Part shown: piece by piece, positions 9,086 through 17,675 of the stretch
Layout of the letters: each line of letters starts with the position of its first letter
Numbering within the stretch: position 1 is the stretch's first letter
Source: CAVRUD01 sp963849635
GTDB taxonomy: Bacteria > Chloroflexota > Chloroflexia > Thermomicrobiales > UBA6265
Reading direction: 5' to 3'
Length of the DNA: 64,000 nucleotides
Assembly: GCA_963849635.1 (NCBI GenBank)
Contig: CAWKIA010000033.1
Coordinates: 1 to 64,000, forward strand
Position numbers and translations under genes: made by a program
The notes under the pieces: model-generated
Database searches by the model: none
What the model saw: only the letters and a program-made list of their open reading frames with translations
Told to the model about the DNA's origin: nothing

Positions 9086-10096
9086 CAGAGAGCCCGGCAA
9101 CCGCCCGTGCTCTGGCAAGTTTCGGGGCAGCGTCGCTGGCCCGGACCCAGGATGACCGCGATCGGGCGTTCGATCTGGCGGACCAGAGCCTCGGCCTCTA
9201 CCGTGAACTTGGAGATCGTTCGGGCATCGCGGCCTCCGTTCTCCTCCTCGGGACGCTTGAACGAGGCCGGGGCAGTCTTGTCGCGGCGGCGGCGCACATA
9301 GCGGAGGCGGTCGACCTCTTCGAGAACGGCGATGGCGATGGCTGGCTGACCCTGGCTCGCTACAACCTTGGAGTCGTCAGGCTGTGGCAGGGAGAGTTGG
9401 AAGAGGCCAAACGCCTGCTCGACCTGGCGCTGGCGGACTACCGCGCCAACGACGACACCTTCGGGATCGCCTACGTGCTGATTCCGCTCTCACTGGTTGC
9501 GAGCGATCTTGGCGAGGTGGGCGTCGCGACGGCCATCCTGACAGAGAACATCGCGCGCGCCGGGGAGATTGGCACGAAGGAGGTGCTGCTCGACGTGCTA
9601 TTCGCGTGCGGGGTACTGGCGGCTGCCGCCGCCCAGTGGATCGCGGCAACCAGGATTCTGGCTGCATCACAGCATCAGGCACATGCAATCCGGTACGCGA
9701 TCGAAGTACCGGAGCGGGCGTTGTACGATCGGGCGATGAACGAATCCCGTGCGGCTCTAGACTCCACGGGCTGGGCTTCGGCACAGGCTGAGGGCCGGTT
9801 GCTCACGCTCGGTAGTGCGCCGAACGAGGCGACCGAGCTCCTTGCTATGCTTGCCACCGGCACCGGTGGAAGCGGAGCACCGGGGCTTGGGGGCATTTGG
9901 CGTCCTCTCGCCGCGGGAGCATGAGGTCATTCGCCTGATGGCCAAGGGGATGTCCGACCGGCAAATCGGCGAGGCGCTCTACATCAGCCACCGCACGGTG
10001 ATGCGACACGTCGCCAGCATCCTGGCGAAGCTGGAAGTTTCGTTGCGCGGGGCGGCCAGCGCCTGGTACACGCGCCAGGGAAGTACGCCAGGTTGA
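9085..10096 (+). pseudogene. LuxR-family TPR transcriptional regulator, 5'-truncated and frameshifted
   Basis: The readable part starts in a tetratricopeptide-like region (RALASFGAASLARTQDDRDR, SLGLYRELGDRSGIAASVLL, RYNLGVVRLWQGELEEAKRL), as found between the ATPase and DNA-binding parts of large MalT-like regulators. An indel near 9890 shifts to the frame with the C-terminal helix-turn-helix: LSPREHEVIRLMAKGMSDRQ then IGEALYISHRTVMRHVASIL, a textbook LuxR domain. The N-terminal NTPase portion (usually several hundred residues) is absent; the frame runs straight into the antisense surface-protein fragment. It cannot be functional as a full regulator. Confidence 0.85.
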
Positions 10097-10164
10097 TGGA
10101 AGTTGCAGGTTTGAACGGCGCTTTTCGGCGGCGTGGGCGGGAGGGGAGACGCCGTGCCGAGGCC

Positions 10165-10220
10165 GCCCGGGGCTAACGGCCCCGGGCTACTTCTGGGGCG
10201 GAAGCCGGCTCAGGCCGGCT
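10165..10220. repeat. REP-like double hairpin (gcccggggct... gccggct...)
   Basis: gcccggggctaa cggccccgggct (10165-10188) is followed by gaagccggctcaggccggct (10201-10220). The same two-hairpin combination occurs at 38702-38759. Confidence 0.75.
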
Positions 10221-10280
10221 CGCGACTTCGGTCCACAGCGTTCCGGTACTCCGATTGGGACCAGCCCATCAACCAGCGGC

Positions 10281-11372
10281 CTAACCTGCGCCGTATGCGC
10301 CGGAGATCGGTAGATACGGCACATCGGCGTAGCCGAATGCCGCCGGACCGACGACCGCCAGGGCCTCTGGAGTCTTCATCAGGGCAGGGGCGGGAATACC
10401 CAGCACCGCGACGCGGAGGCCGTAGCGGACGACTTCGGTCGTGATCGGCTCGGCCGTGTCGGCATCGACGACGCAGATCAGGTCCGGGACGACAGCGAGG
10501 ACGCGGCCGTCGACTGTGCGGGCAATGAGATTCTCGTTCTGGAAGTCGAGGCGGAGTTCCTGGCCGCTGTCGACTCCGGTGCCGCTCAGTCTGAGCACGC
10601 CCCGGGCGAACCCGCCCTCCATCCGCCGGGCGACATCGACGATCTTGCCGGTGAAGAGTCGCACACCGCCAGAGACGGACAGCGCGGCATCGATCGGATC
10701 GGTCGAACTCCTGCGGGCATCGAGGACGGCGCCGCCCATGGCGATGGCGAGGGAGTACGTTCCGGGGATCGCGGTGCGCTTGGCGTCTGCACCGGAAAAG
10801 ACATTTGCCCCGCCCGATGCACCGCCCATCTGGATGGTGACCGCCCGAGCATACCGTTCAAGCGTATGTGGGTCCCGAATCCCTTCGAGAACCATCGTTT
10901 GCCCGAAGGGGTCGGCGAAGGCAGCGGGAGTCGGCGGGAGGCCATAGATCATGTAGGTGTCCATCTGCAGTTCGGGGAAAGCGCGGCCCATCCCGTCGGC
11001 GTCGATGACCGGCAGACCCGCCAGCGCCGCCACGGTGAGCGGCGCCATCGCATTTGAGCCGCCGATCTCGGCCGCGATCAGATGCGTGCAGCGCACTCCA
11101 AGGTGACGCTCGAGCGCCCGCACGGCAAGCAAACACTCGTCGCCGCGGGGCAGGCGCTCGATCCCGACCGTAGGAGAGCCCATGCCACCAACGGAGACAA
11201 CATGAGCGTCGTCCGGGACATCCGCGAGGCTGACGAGCTTGATCTGGGCTCCCTGAGCGACGTGTTTCTGAGCGTGGATTTTCCCCAGATACGGATTGCC
11301 GCCGCCGCCTGTTCCCAGGATCCCGGCGCCGATCGCCAACCGCTCAACCGCCTCATGATCGAATAACGACAT
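10281..11372 (-). CDS. DUF917 domain protein (S-methyl thiohydantoin desulfurase-like)
   Basis: About 363 residues starting MSLFDHEAVERLAIGAGILG. GAGGAG and AAGGGA lie just upstream of this ATG, so the longer frame is not used. The glycine-rich LGTGGGGNPYLG near the N-terminus, EIGGSNAMAPLTVAALAGLP and DADGMGRAFPELQMDTYMIY are the recognisable DUF917 blocks. Members of this family sit near hydantoinase/oxoprolinase genes and have been linked to S-methylthiohydantoin or related heterocycle breakdown. Here the neighbour is a URO-D family protein 150 bases upstream on the same strand, suggesting a shared catabolic operon. The exact substrate is unknown. Confidence 0.88.
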   Translation of the reverse strand: MSLFDHEAVERLAIGAGILGTGGGGNPYLGKIHAQKHVAQGAQIKLVSLADVPDDAHVVSVGGMGSPTVGIERLPRGDECLLAVRALERHLGVRCTHLIAAEIGGSNAMAPLTVAALAGLPVIDADGMGRAFPELQMDTYMIYGLPPTPAAFADPFGQTMVLEGIRDPHTLERYARAVTIQMGGASGGANVFSGADAKRTAIPGTYSLAIAMGGAVLDARRSSTDPIDAALSVSGGVRLFTGKIVDVARRMEGGFARGVLRLSGTGVDSGQELRLDFQNENLIARTVDGRVLAVVPDLICVVDADTAEPITTEVVRYGLRVAVLGIPAPALMKTPEALAVVGPAAFGYADVPYLPISGAYGAG

Positions 11373-11398
11373 TCCCTTGTACTCCTCAGGCGGTGAGG

Positions 11399-11514
11399 CG
11401 CGAGACGCGAGACGTGAGACGTGAGTCAAACGTTGTCACGCCACCGTGCCGTGTCGCCGCCTCGCCACTCTTGCCGTCTCTATTCTCACGTCTCACGTCT
11501 CACGTCTCACGTCT
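11399..11514. repeat. Inverted heptad arrays between URO-D and DUF917 genes
   Basis: Left arm gcgagacgtgagacgtgagt (about 11407-11426) and right arm of four tctcacg-type 7-mers (11485-11514) are complementary. The 58-base spacer shows no gene. The arms sit in the leader of the DUF917 gene. Confidence 0.78.
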
Positions 11515-11523
11515 GAACCGTTC

Positions 11524-12527
11524 CTAGTTGACGACGGCCGAGCGGGCAGCGTCAACCGCGGCCTGGGTGTTCTCGGGGGGGTCGTCGGCGGGATGATGCA
11601 GCCGGCGCTGACGAACATGTGGCGGCCTCCGGTCTGGGCGACGGCGTCGCGTACCTGGGCGGCGACCTCATCTGGTGTGGACGTCTCGATCGTCGTCTCG
11701 TCGATCCCGCCAGCGACGCACTTGCCCGACAGACGCTGGCCATCACCAAGGTTTGGCGCGGCACGCCGGTCGTGCCAGTTCAGGATCTGGACCGGGTAGT
11801 GGAGGGCGAGATCGAACATGGGGGCGTTGCCATGGACGTGGAGCAACACGTTGCCCCGCCTATCGACGGCGTCCAGGACCTCCTGGTCATAGTGCAGCCC
11901 GAACTCGCGCGCTTCGACCTCATCCAAGAAATCGAAGTCGGCGGCGCGGGTGGCGTAGAAGATGCCATCGGCGCCGCCGGCGAAGGCGGCGTTAACCATA
12001 TCCTTCGTCACCTGGGTGATGACCGAGAGGGCCGTGTGGACGGCGTCCGGGTTGGCGCGTAGGTGCTCGATGACGCGGTTGTTGGAGAGCTTCATCGCCA
12101 CGGTAAGAGGGCTGTGGATGGTGTGGAGCAGAGGGATGACCGGGCCGAGATCGGCGCGAACGCCACGTAACCCGGACAGCACGATCCCGTTGAAGCTGCG
12201 CTGGACGTAGAGTGGCTTGATGGTGATCCAGTCATCGACCGACTCGATCGGGGCGTGGGTGATGGTGCGGGTGCCGTTGGGGTTGCCGTCGTAGGCACTC
12301 TTGCCGCCCCAGTCGATGATCGGGTACTCGGCTGGCGGCATGAACTTGACGAAATCGAATCCGAATGCCTCCTGCCAGAGGAGGGTGGCGTGGGCCAGCT
12401 CGCGCGCGGTCTGGTCCACGTTGGGGAACTGGCGCCAGAGGCTGATCGGGGGCCGGTCGATGGGCTCGCCCGCGACGGCGGCCAAGTAGCGCTCGCGGAC
12501 AGTCATCTGGGGCGTCGGTTCGGTCAT
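11524..12527 (-). CDS. Uroporphyrinogen decarboxylase (URO-D) family protein, 3' frameshift
   Basis: Starts MTEPTPQMTVRERYLAAVAG; the block EPIDRPPISLWRQFP is the usual N-terminal URO-D signature region. Other family blocks are GADGIFYATRAADFDFL and ILNWHDRRAAPNLGDGQRLS. Close to the end, a single missing base near 11597 turns the expected GCIIPADDPPENTQAAVDAA into an out-of-frame tail; restoring it gives a stop at TAG 11524. Context with DUF917 rather than haem genes suggests a methyltransferase-like or small-molecule decarboxylase role, as for many URO-D homologues outside haem synthesis, not HemE itself. Confidence 0.86.
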
Positions 12528-12555
12528 ACACGCACTCCATCGTCAGCGGGGAGTA

Positions 12556-12575
12556 CGCCAGGTTAAAACCTGGCG
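12556..12575. promoter_or_regulatory. Small hairpin upstream of the URO-D gene
   Basis: cgccaggtt-aa-aacctggcg is a perfect 9-bp dyad 29 bases before the start codon of the URO-D gene. The half-site gtacgccaggtt also occurs near 10084. It could be an operator or a leader hairpin. Confidence 0.4.
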
Positions 12576-12798
12576 CTGAACCTACGAAGTCACTCCGGGA
12601 CTGAGGGCGGGACCGGCGAAGCGACGGTCAAGGGCATCGACGAGCATTGCGAGTCCCAATGTTCCGCCCCGGCCGGCATGGTCGCTGTCAGCCCGGAAAT
12701 GTTCGACTGCACACCCTACCCTATCGGGTTTTCGCCGTCGAGCAACCACCCGACCTGAGCCCAAGCGCGTATCCTGATCCGCCGAACAAGGGGGGGAG

Positions 12799-13350
12799 AT
12801 GACGCGACGACGGGCTCTGGGAACGATCGTGCTGCTAGCGCTCGCGGCGTGCGGCGTCGGGTGGTGGATGGACGATTGGCGTTGGATCGCGGGCGGGGCT
12901 GGGGCACTCACGCTCGTACTCGCCGCCTGGCTGATCTCCTGGAGGAACCGGCGGCGCCGGCGCCGCTCCCGTGGTCCCCGGCGAGCGCCGATCCCCAGCG
13001 GCCTCCGCCAACGGATCTATCGCCGTGACATGGAAACCTGCCGGTACTGCGGCAGGCGGGGTCGAGGCGTGCGCCTGGAGCTCGACCACGTTTTCCCGGT
13101 GGCGCGCGGCGGCGGAGATCAGATGGGCAACCTGGTGACCTCCTGCCGGGAGTGCAACCGGGCGAAGGGTGCGATGGTCCTGGGCGATGATCGGGCGATG
13201 GCGCGGTTCGTGGCGGAGCGCCGGGACTGGGCGGAGACGCTGTCGCGGGCAGCTCGCCGGCGGGCATTCCTACGGAATGTCGTTGCCCCAATTGTGCTGC
13301 TAGTTATCCTGGCGCTGCTTTATGTCATTCTCTCGCGGTTTGTGTGGTAG
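12799..13350 (+). CDS. HNH endonuclease domain flanked by transmembrane helices
   Basis: 183 residues. Two hydrophobic helices (about residues 8-22 and 29-47) are followed by an arginine-rich patch (50-62). The HNH core runs from about 66 to 125: CRYC at 81-84, LDHVFPVARGG at 95-105, and CRECN at 116-120. The two CXXC pairs are the zinc knuckles and DH is the catalytic pair. A third hydrophobic helix occupies about 162-180. HNH nucleases are usually soluble, so a membrane-tethered arrangement is odd. GGGGGGAG precedes the start by several bases. The nuclease fold is clear; the biological target (incoming DNA, recombination, other) is unknown. Confidence 0.88.
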   Translation: MTRRRALGTIVLLALAACGVGWWMDDWRWIAGGAGALTLVLAAWLISWRNRRRRRRSRGPRRAPIPSGLRQRIYRRDMETCRYCGRRGRGVRLELDHVFPVARGGGDQMGNLVTSCRECNRAKGAMVLGDDRAMARFVAERRDWAETLSRAARRRAFLRNVVAPIVLLVILALLYVILSRFVW

Positions 13351-13407
13351 GAGGTTCGGCGTCTGGCGTCAGGGAAATCGTATCGCCTAGCGCCAACCCT
13401 GTTGGCT

Positions 13408-13553
13408 GTCATCCCGAGCTTGTCGAGGGATCTCGAAGAGCACCCCACCAAGACGAAGCCCTGGCCTTGGAGAAAGCGGTATCGCGTTCGCGCAGACGGC
13501 AGCACCGTCGAATCGCCGTCTCCATCGAGATCCCTCGATAAGCTCGGGATGAC
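13408..13553. repeat. 146-bp inverted-repeat element, copy 2 (MITE-like)
   Basis: Left arm begins gtcatcccgagcttgtcgag and the right arm, on the opposite strand, gtcatcccgagcttatcgag; about 28 of 29 terminal bases match. Interior is homologous to the reverse complement of copy 1 at 6870-7015. Confidence 0.85.
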
Positions 13554-13599
13554 CGGTTGCTTGAGTGGCTCAGGCTCCATTCTGAACGCCGAGCCATCC

Positions 13600-14523
13600 T
13601 TAATTGCGCTGGCGTGACCGGGGATCGAGGGTGTCGCGAAGGCCGTCGCCGAGGAGGTTGAAGGCGAGGACGGTGAGGAGGATGGCGACGCCGGGGAAGG
13701 TGGAGAACCACCAGGCTTCGCGCAGGTATCGGCGACCATCGGCGACCATCACGCCCCAGTCGGGATCGGGTGGGAGGGTGCCGAGACCGATGAAACCGAG
13801 CGCGGCAGTGGTGAGCACGGCAAAGCCGATGTCCATCGATGCCTTGACCAGGATGGTCGGGAAGGCGTTCGGGAGGACATGGCGGAAGAGCACGCGGGTG
13901 TTGCCAGCACCGAGGGAGCGGGCAGCCTCAGCGAACTGCGCATCCCGGAGGGAGATGACATTCGCCCGCGTCAACCGGCAATAGCCTGGCCACCAGACAA
14001 GGGAGATCGCGACCATCACGTTGAAAAGGCCCGGTCCGAGGGCGGCGGCAAACGCCATCGCCAGAATCAGGTCGGGGATGGTCAGGAAGATGTCGGTGAC
14101 GCGCATGATGACGTCACTGATGCGGCCGCCATAGTAGCCAGCAATTGAGCCGAGAACGATGCCGATCGAGAGCGCGAGGCCGATGACGACCACGCCGGCC
14201 AGGAGCGACGTCCGCGCACCGACGACGACGCGGGTGAAGACATCCCGCCCGACACTGTCCGTGCCCAGAATGTGGTCCCAAGAGGGTCCTTGCAGCTTTT
14301 CACGGACGTGAACGGCGCCAGTTGCATCCTTGGGGTATGGGACAAAGAACGGGCCGATCAAAGCCATCAGCACCAAAACGACGATGATCGCCAGGCCGGC
14401 GATGGAGAGCGGGCTCTGGCGGAAGCGCCGGATAGCCCGGCGCTGGCCATCAGTGAGCCGGAACCATCCGGCGCTCGCCGTTCGGCGTTCGGCGTTCGGC
14501 AGACCAATCTCTCGCGTCGTCAT
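13600..14523 (-). CDS. Peptide ABC transporter permease, DppC/OppC family
   Basis: 307 residues, intact. The N-terminal helix (PLSIAGLAIIVVLVLMALIG) leads to the family block HILGTDSVGRDVFTRVVVGA, several TMs, and the EAA-type loop (AQFAEAARSLGAGNTRVLFR) that contacts the ATPase. The C-terminus FNLLGDGLRDTLDPR is typical of DppC. Residues 8-18 (LPNAERRTASA) are encoded by the heptad repeat array at 14478-14500, so the repeat has become part of the coding sequence. It is the last gene of a binding protein, DppB, DppC operon; no cognate ATPase gene follows in the window. Confidence 0.93.
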   Translation of the reverse strand: MTTREIGLPNAERRTASAGWFRLTDGQRRAIRRFRQSPLSIAGLAIIVVLVLMALIGPFFVPYPKDATGAVHVREKLQGPSWDHILGTDSVGRDVFTRVVVGARTSLLAGVVVIGLALSIGIVLGSIAGYYGGRISDVIMRVTDIFLTIPDLILAMAFAAALGPGLFNVMVAISLVWWPGYCRLTRANVISLRDAQFAEAARSLGAGNTRVLFRHVLPNAFPTILVKASMDIGFAVLTTAALGFIGLGTLPPDPDWGVMVADGRRYLREAWWFSTFPGVAILLTVLAFNLLGDGLRDTLDPRSRQRN

Positions 14524-14589
14524 CGGACTTCGCCTTGATGACGTGGATTACGCGTATTCCGAATGCCGAACGCCGAATGCCGAGTGCCG
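14478..14589. repeat. Inverted heptad arrays bracketing the dppC-like start codon
   Basis: Left arm of gttcggc 7-mers (14478-14500, inside the coding start) and right arm of gccgaat/gccgaac 7-mers (14559-14589, in the leader) are complementary, with the start codon at 14521-14523 in the 58-base loop. A fold in the mRNA could hide or expose the ribosome-binding region. Confidence 0.75.
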
Positions 14590-14604
14590 TCCCCTCGGTC
14601 CCGC

Positions 14605-15613
14605 CTATGCATGGCTGATTCTTGGGTCCAGGACGGCATAGGTGAGATCGACGGCGATGTTGATCAGCGAGAAGACGAAGCCGTACAGCAGGGCGATGCC
14701 CATGATCGGCATGAAGTCGAGGGTCAGGGCGGACTTGGTGGCGTAGAGGCCGATGCCGGGCCAGTCGTAGACAGTTTCGACCAGGACGGAGCCGCCCATC
14801 GACCAGCCGAAGGAGAGGCCAATCATGGTCAGGGTCGGGATCATGGCATTGCGCAGGGCGTGGCGGAGGATGACCCGGTTCTCGACCAGCCCCTTGGCCC
14901 GCGCAGTCCGGACGTAGTCCTGGCCGAGGACTTCGAGGAGGCTGGCGCGGGTGAAGCGGGCAATGGTCGCCAGGGCAGGGAAGCTCAGCGTCAGGGCCGG
15001 AAGCAGGATCCGGCGTGAGGCGTCGCGGAGGACCTCGCCGTTGCCAGTGAGGGCGCTATCGATCAGGTAGAGACCGGTAATGTGCTCTGGGGCAGGGAGC
15101 AACGCATCGAGGCGACCGCTGACGGGCAGCCAACCGAGGCGGAGCCCAAAGAAGAGCTGGAGCAAGATCGCAAGCCAGAATGCGGGCACGCTGACGCCCA
15201 GCAAGGAGATCAGCCGGGAGGCCTGGTCGGCCAGCCGATCGGCGCGGACGGCGGCAATGATGCCCAAGGGGCACACCGATCACGGTGGCGATGATCATCG
15301 AGACGATCACAAGCTCGAGGGTGGCGGGCCAATACGTCTGGAGGTCGTCGGCGACGGGGCGGCGCGAGAGGATCGAGCGACCCCAGTCGCCCTGGAGGAG
15401 GTCGGTGACGTAGTCCCAGTACTGTTCCGGGATGGACTTATTGAGCCCGAACTCCTCCCGGATCTGCTCGTACATCTCCGGCGTTGCCTGGGCACCGGCC
15501 GCCAACCGGGCAGGGTCGCCCGGGACCACGCGCGAGAGCGCGAAAGTCAAGATCGAGACCCCGATCAAGGTCGGGATGATCAGCAGCAGGCGGCGAACGG
15601 CGAACCGGAACAT
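14605..15613 (-). pseudogene. Peptide ABC transporter permease, DppB/OppB family, one frameshift
   Basis: Starts MFRFAVRRLLLIIPTLIGVS, the standard DppB opening, with FALSRVVPGDPARLAAG following. An indel at the C/G run near 15265 separates the N-terminal 117 codons from the rest. The remaining frame reads SLLGVSVPAFWLAILLQLFF, then the EAA loop QDYVRTARAKGLVENRVILR and ends YAVLDPRISHA at 14605. All parts of a full-length permease are present. It heads into the DppC-like gene 80 bases downstream, past an inverted heptad array. The indel lies in a homopolymer-rich spot and may be a sequence error. Confidence 0.88.
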
Positions 15614-15704
15614 AGCTCCCTGGGGTGATAGGTGATGGGCAATAGGGGATGGGGAAAGGATGACGGCGGATCGTTGCCATCACCTTTCGCCCATCCCCAA
15701 TGAC

Positions 15705-17369
15705 CTACTTGTAGGAGAGGGTGCGGATGTCACCGCCCATGACCGGGTAGAAGGTGTCCGGTCCGAGCTCCTTGACCCAGGCGTCGTTGGCGACCTCGGT
15801 GTAGACCCAGATCTCGACGACATCTTCCACGAGCTTCTGCTGCGCCTGATCGTAGAGGGCCTTGCGGGCAGCCTCATCAGTGAGGCCGCGGGCGTCTTCG
15901 AGCCACTTGTCCAATTCGGGATTGATGTAATGCGACGCTGCAGCCCAGAATCCCGCCTGGCTGGAGTGGTATGCCTGCCAGAGGAAGTTATCTGGGTCGA
16001 CGTAGTCGGTGCCGGAGTAGACGGCCATCGAGGCGGGGGCGGTGTCCTGCAGGGAGGCGCGGCTGACCATATCCGGCCAGACCAGCGGGACCATGTTGAC
16101 CGTGATGCCAAGTTCGGCGGCGCCTTCGAGGAAGATCAGGCCGAACTGCTCCTCGATCGCGAAGCCGGTGACGTAGACGTACTCCATCTCGAAGCCGTCG
16201 GCGAACTGGCTCTCGGCCAGAGCGGCCTTGGCGGCCTCGATGTCGTAGCGCAGGACAGGCAGGCCTTCCTTATGCCAGGGGGTCAGGTTCGACGCCAGCG
16301 GACCCTCCATGACGGTCCCGCGACCGGAGACGACCTCAAGGGCAGCCTCGTAGTCGAAGGAGAGGGAGAGGGCCTTGCGGACGTTGATGTCTGCGGTGGG
16401 GCCGACCTGATTGTTGAGCTTGATGGCGAAGGGCGTCAGGGAGGGGATGTCGTTGACGAAGAAGCGGTCGTCGGTACGGAGCGCCTCGACATCCTCGGAG
16501 GTGAAGAAGTCGCCGTACTGGACCTCGCCGGCCTCCATCGCGATCCGCTTGGTCGAGGACTCGCGGATGATCCGCCAGACGAAGCTGTCGACCAGGTTCG
16601 GGAAGCCGGTGTACCAGTAGTTCGGGTTGCGCTCGAACTCGTAGACGCTGCCGATCTCCCACCGCTTGATGGTGTAGGGGCCGCTGCCGGCCGCGTTCTC
16701 CTTCAGCCAGGCTTCGCCCTCATCGCCGCCGCTGTCGTTGGCCTGGACGGTGGCCGGATTCGCGACGAAGAGCCAGGGCAGGACCGCATCGAACGGGGCA
16801 AACGGCTTGAGGAGCGTGACCGTCAGGGTGGTGGCGTCGACGACCTGGGCCGAGTTCTCGTCCATGATCCCGGTGAACATCCAGGCCACGCCGAGGTTCT
16901 TGCGCAGCATGCGATTGAAGTTGTACTGGACCGCGGTGGCGTCGACGGCAGCGCCGTCATCGTTAAACTTGGCGGCGGGGTCAAGCTTGATCGTCCAGAC
17001 GGTGGCGTCCTCGTTCGGCGTGGCCTCGGTGGCGAGCAGCGGCTTGAGGGCGGCGGGGTTTCCTTCGTAGCGGAGGAGGCTGTCGTAGACGCAGCGCTGG
17101 CCGGCGGCGATGGAGTAGTCATGGCCGATGTGGGGATCGAGGTTGCTGATGTCCTGGCCGCTGCCATAGACGAGGACGTTGTTCGAGGCCTGAGCGCCAC
17201 TGACGCGCCGGATCGTTGACTGGCCAGGAGCGGCAAAGGCTGCGTTGTGGCTGAGCCCGCTCGCCACAGCGGCGGCGCCCGCTACCTGGAGGAACTTTCG
17301 GCGGTCGATGCTCTCCGTCTGGAAGGCCTGCCGCAGGTCGCTAAAACGCCGCTGAATGGAACCCGACAT
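15705..17369 (-). CDS. Peptide ABC transporter substrate-binding protein (SBP family 5)
   Basis: About 554 residues, intact. ATG 17369 (MSGSIQRRFSD) lies 8 nt after AGAGGAG, preferable to the upstream TTG. The signal DRRKFLQVAGAAAVASG is a Tat-type twin-arginine leader. Family 5 blocks include LLRYEGNPAALKPLLATEAT, TVWTIKLDPAAKFNDDGAAV, GSGPYTIKRWEIGSVYEFER and FERNPNYWY. It captures peptides or peptide-like ligands and hands them to the DppB/DppC-like permeases encoded downstream. Ligand specificity cannot be judged from sequence; family 5 members also bind nickel, haem or oligosaccharides. Confidence 0.93.
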   Translation of the reverse strand: MSGSIQRRFSDLRQAFQTESIDRRKFLQVAGAAAVASGLSHNAAFAAPGQSTIRRVSGAQASNNVLVYGSGQDISNLDPHIGHDYSIAAGQRCVYDSLLRYEGNPAALKPLLATEATPNEDATVWTIKLDPAAKFNDDGAAVDATAVQYNFNRMLRKNLGVAWMFTGIMDENSAQVVDATTLTVTLLKPFAPFDAVLPWLFVANPATVQANDSGGDEGEAWLKENAAGSGPYTIKRWEIGSVYEFERNPNYWYTGFPNLVDSFVWRIIRESSTKRIAMEAGEVQYGDFFTSEDVEALRTDDRFFVNDIPSLTPFAIKLNNQVGPTADINVRKALSLSFDYEAALEVVSGRGTVMEGPLASNLTPWHKEGLPVLRYDIEAAKAALAESQFADGFEMEYVYVTGFAIEEQFGLIFLEGAAELGITVNMVPLVWPDMVSRASLQDTAPASMAVYSGTDYVDPDNFLWQAYHSSQAGFWAAASHYINPELDKWLEDARGLTDEAARKALYDQAQQKLVEDVVEIWVYTEVANDAWVKELGPDTFYPVMGGDIRTLSYK

Positions 17370-17675
17370 TCGCAAACTCCTCTTCTCATGATCCGGTCGA
17401 TAGTGTGCAGTAGGGCACAGACCGCGTTTGGATACGTGTCCTCGGTCCAGGACGAAGAAGGCTCAGGTCACATTTGTCGATTGTCCGGTGATCCGACTCT
17501 GCGCGCCCGAGTTCCGCCGGCTGTCGCGAGGGCGACTACCAATTGCGTGTACATGCTGGCTCAACAACGAGCCCGGCCCTCTGCCTTGGTGGGAAGTCCG
17601 AGTATATACTGCGCGCCCCACGTTCGCTGTGGGCGAATAGCCCAATTGGGTGGGCCTGCCGGAGATTGATCAACG
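17370..17675. other. Divergent intergenic region
   Basis: Separates the peptide ABC operon (minus) from the thioredoxin-like gene (plus). Moderately AT-rich around agtatatactg (near 17601-17611), which could contain a -10 element (tatact), but no well-spaced -35 was found. No ORF with family resemblance. Confidence 0.5.

Noticed and set aside
11399..11514. CRISPR array
   Set aside because: Repeat unit is 7 nt without spacers; a simple tandem repeat.
15660..17219. Plus-strand open frame of 519 codons
   Set aside because: It is antisense to the peptide-binding protein with clear family 5 motifs; long antisense frames are expected at this GC content.
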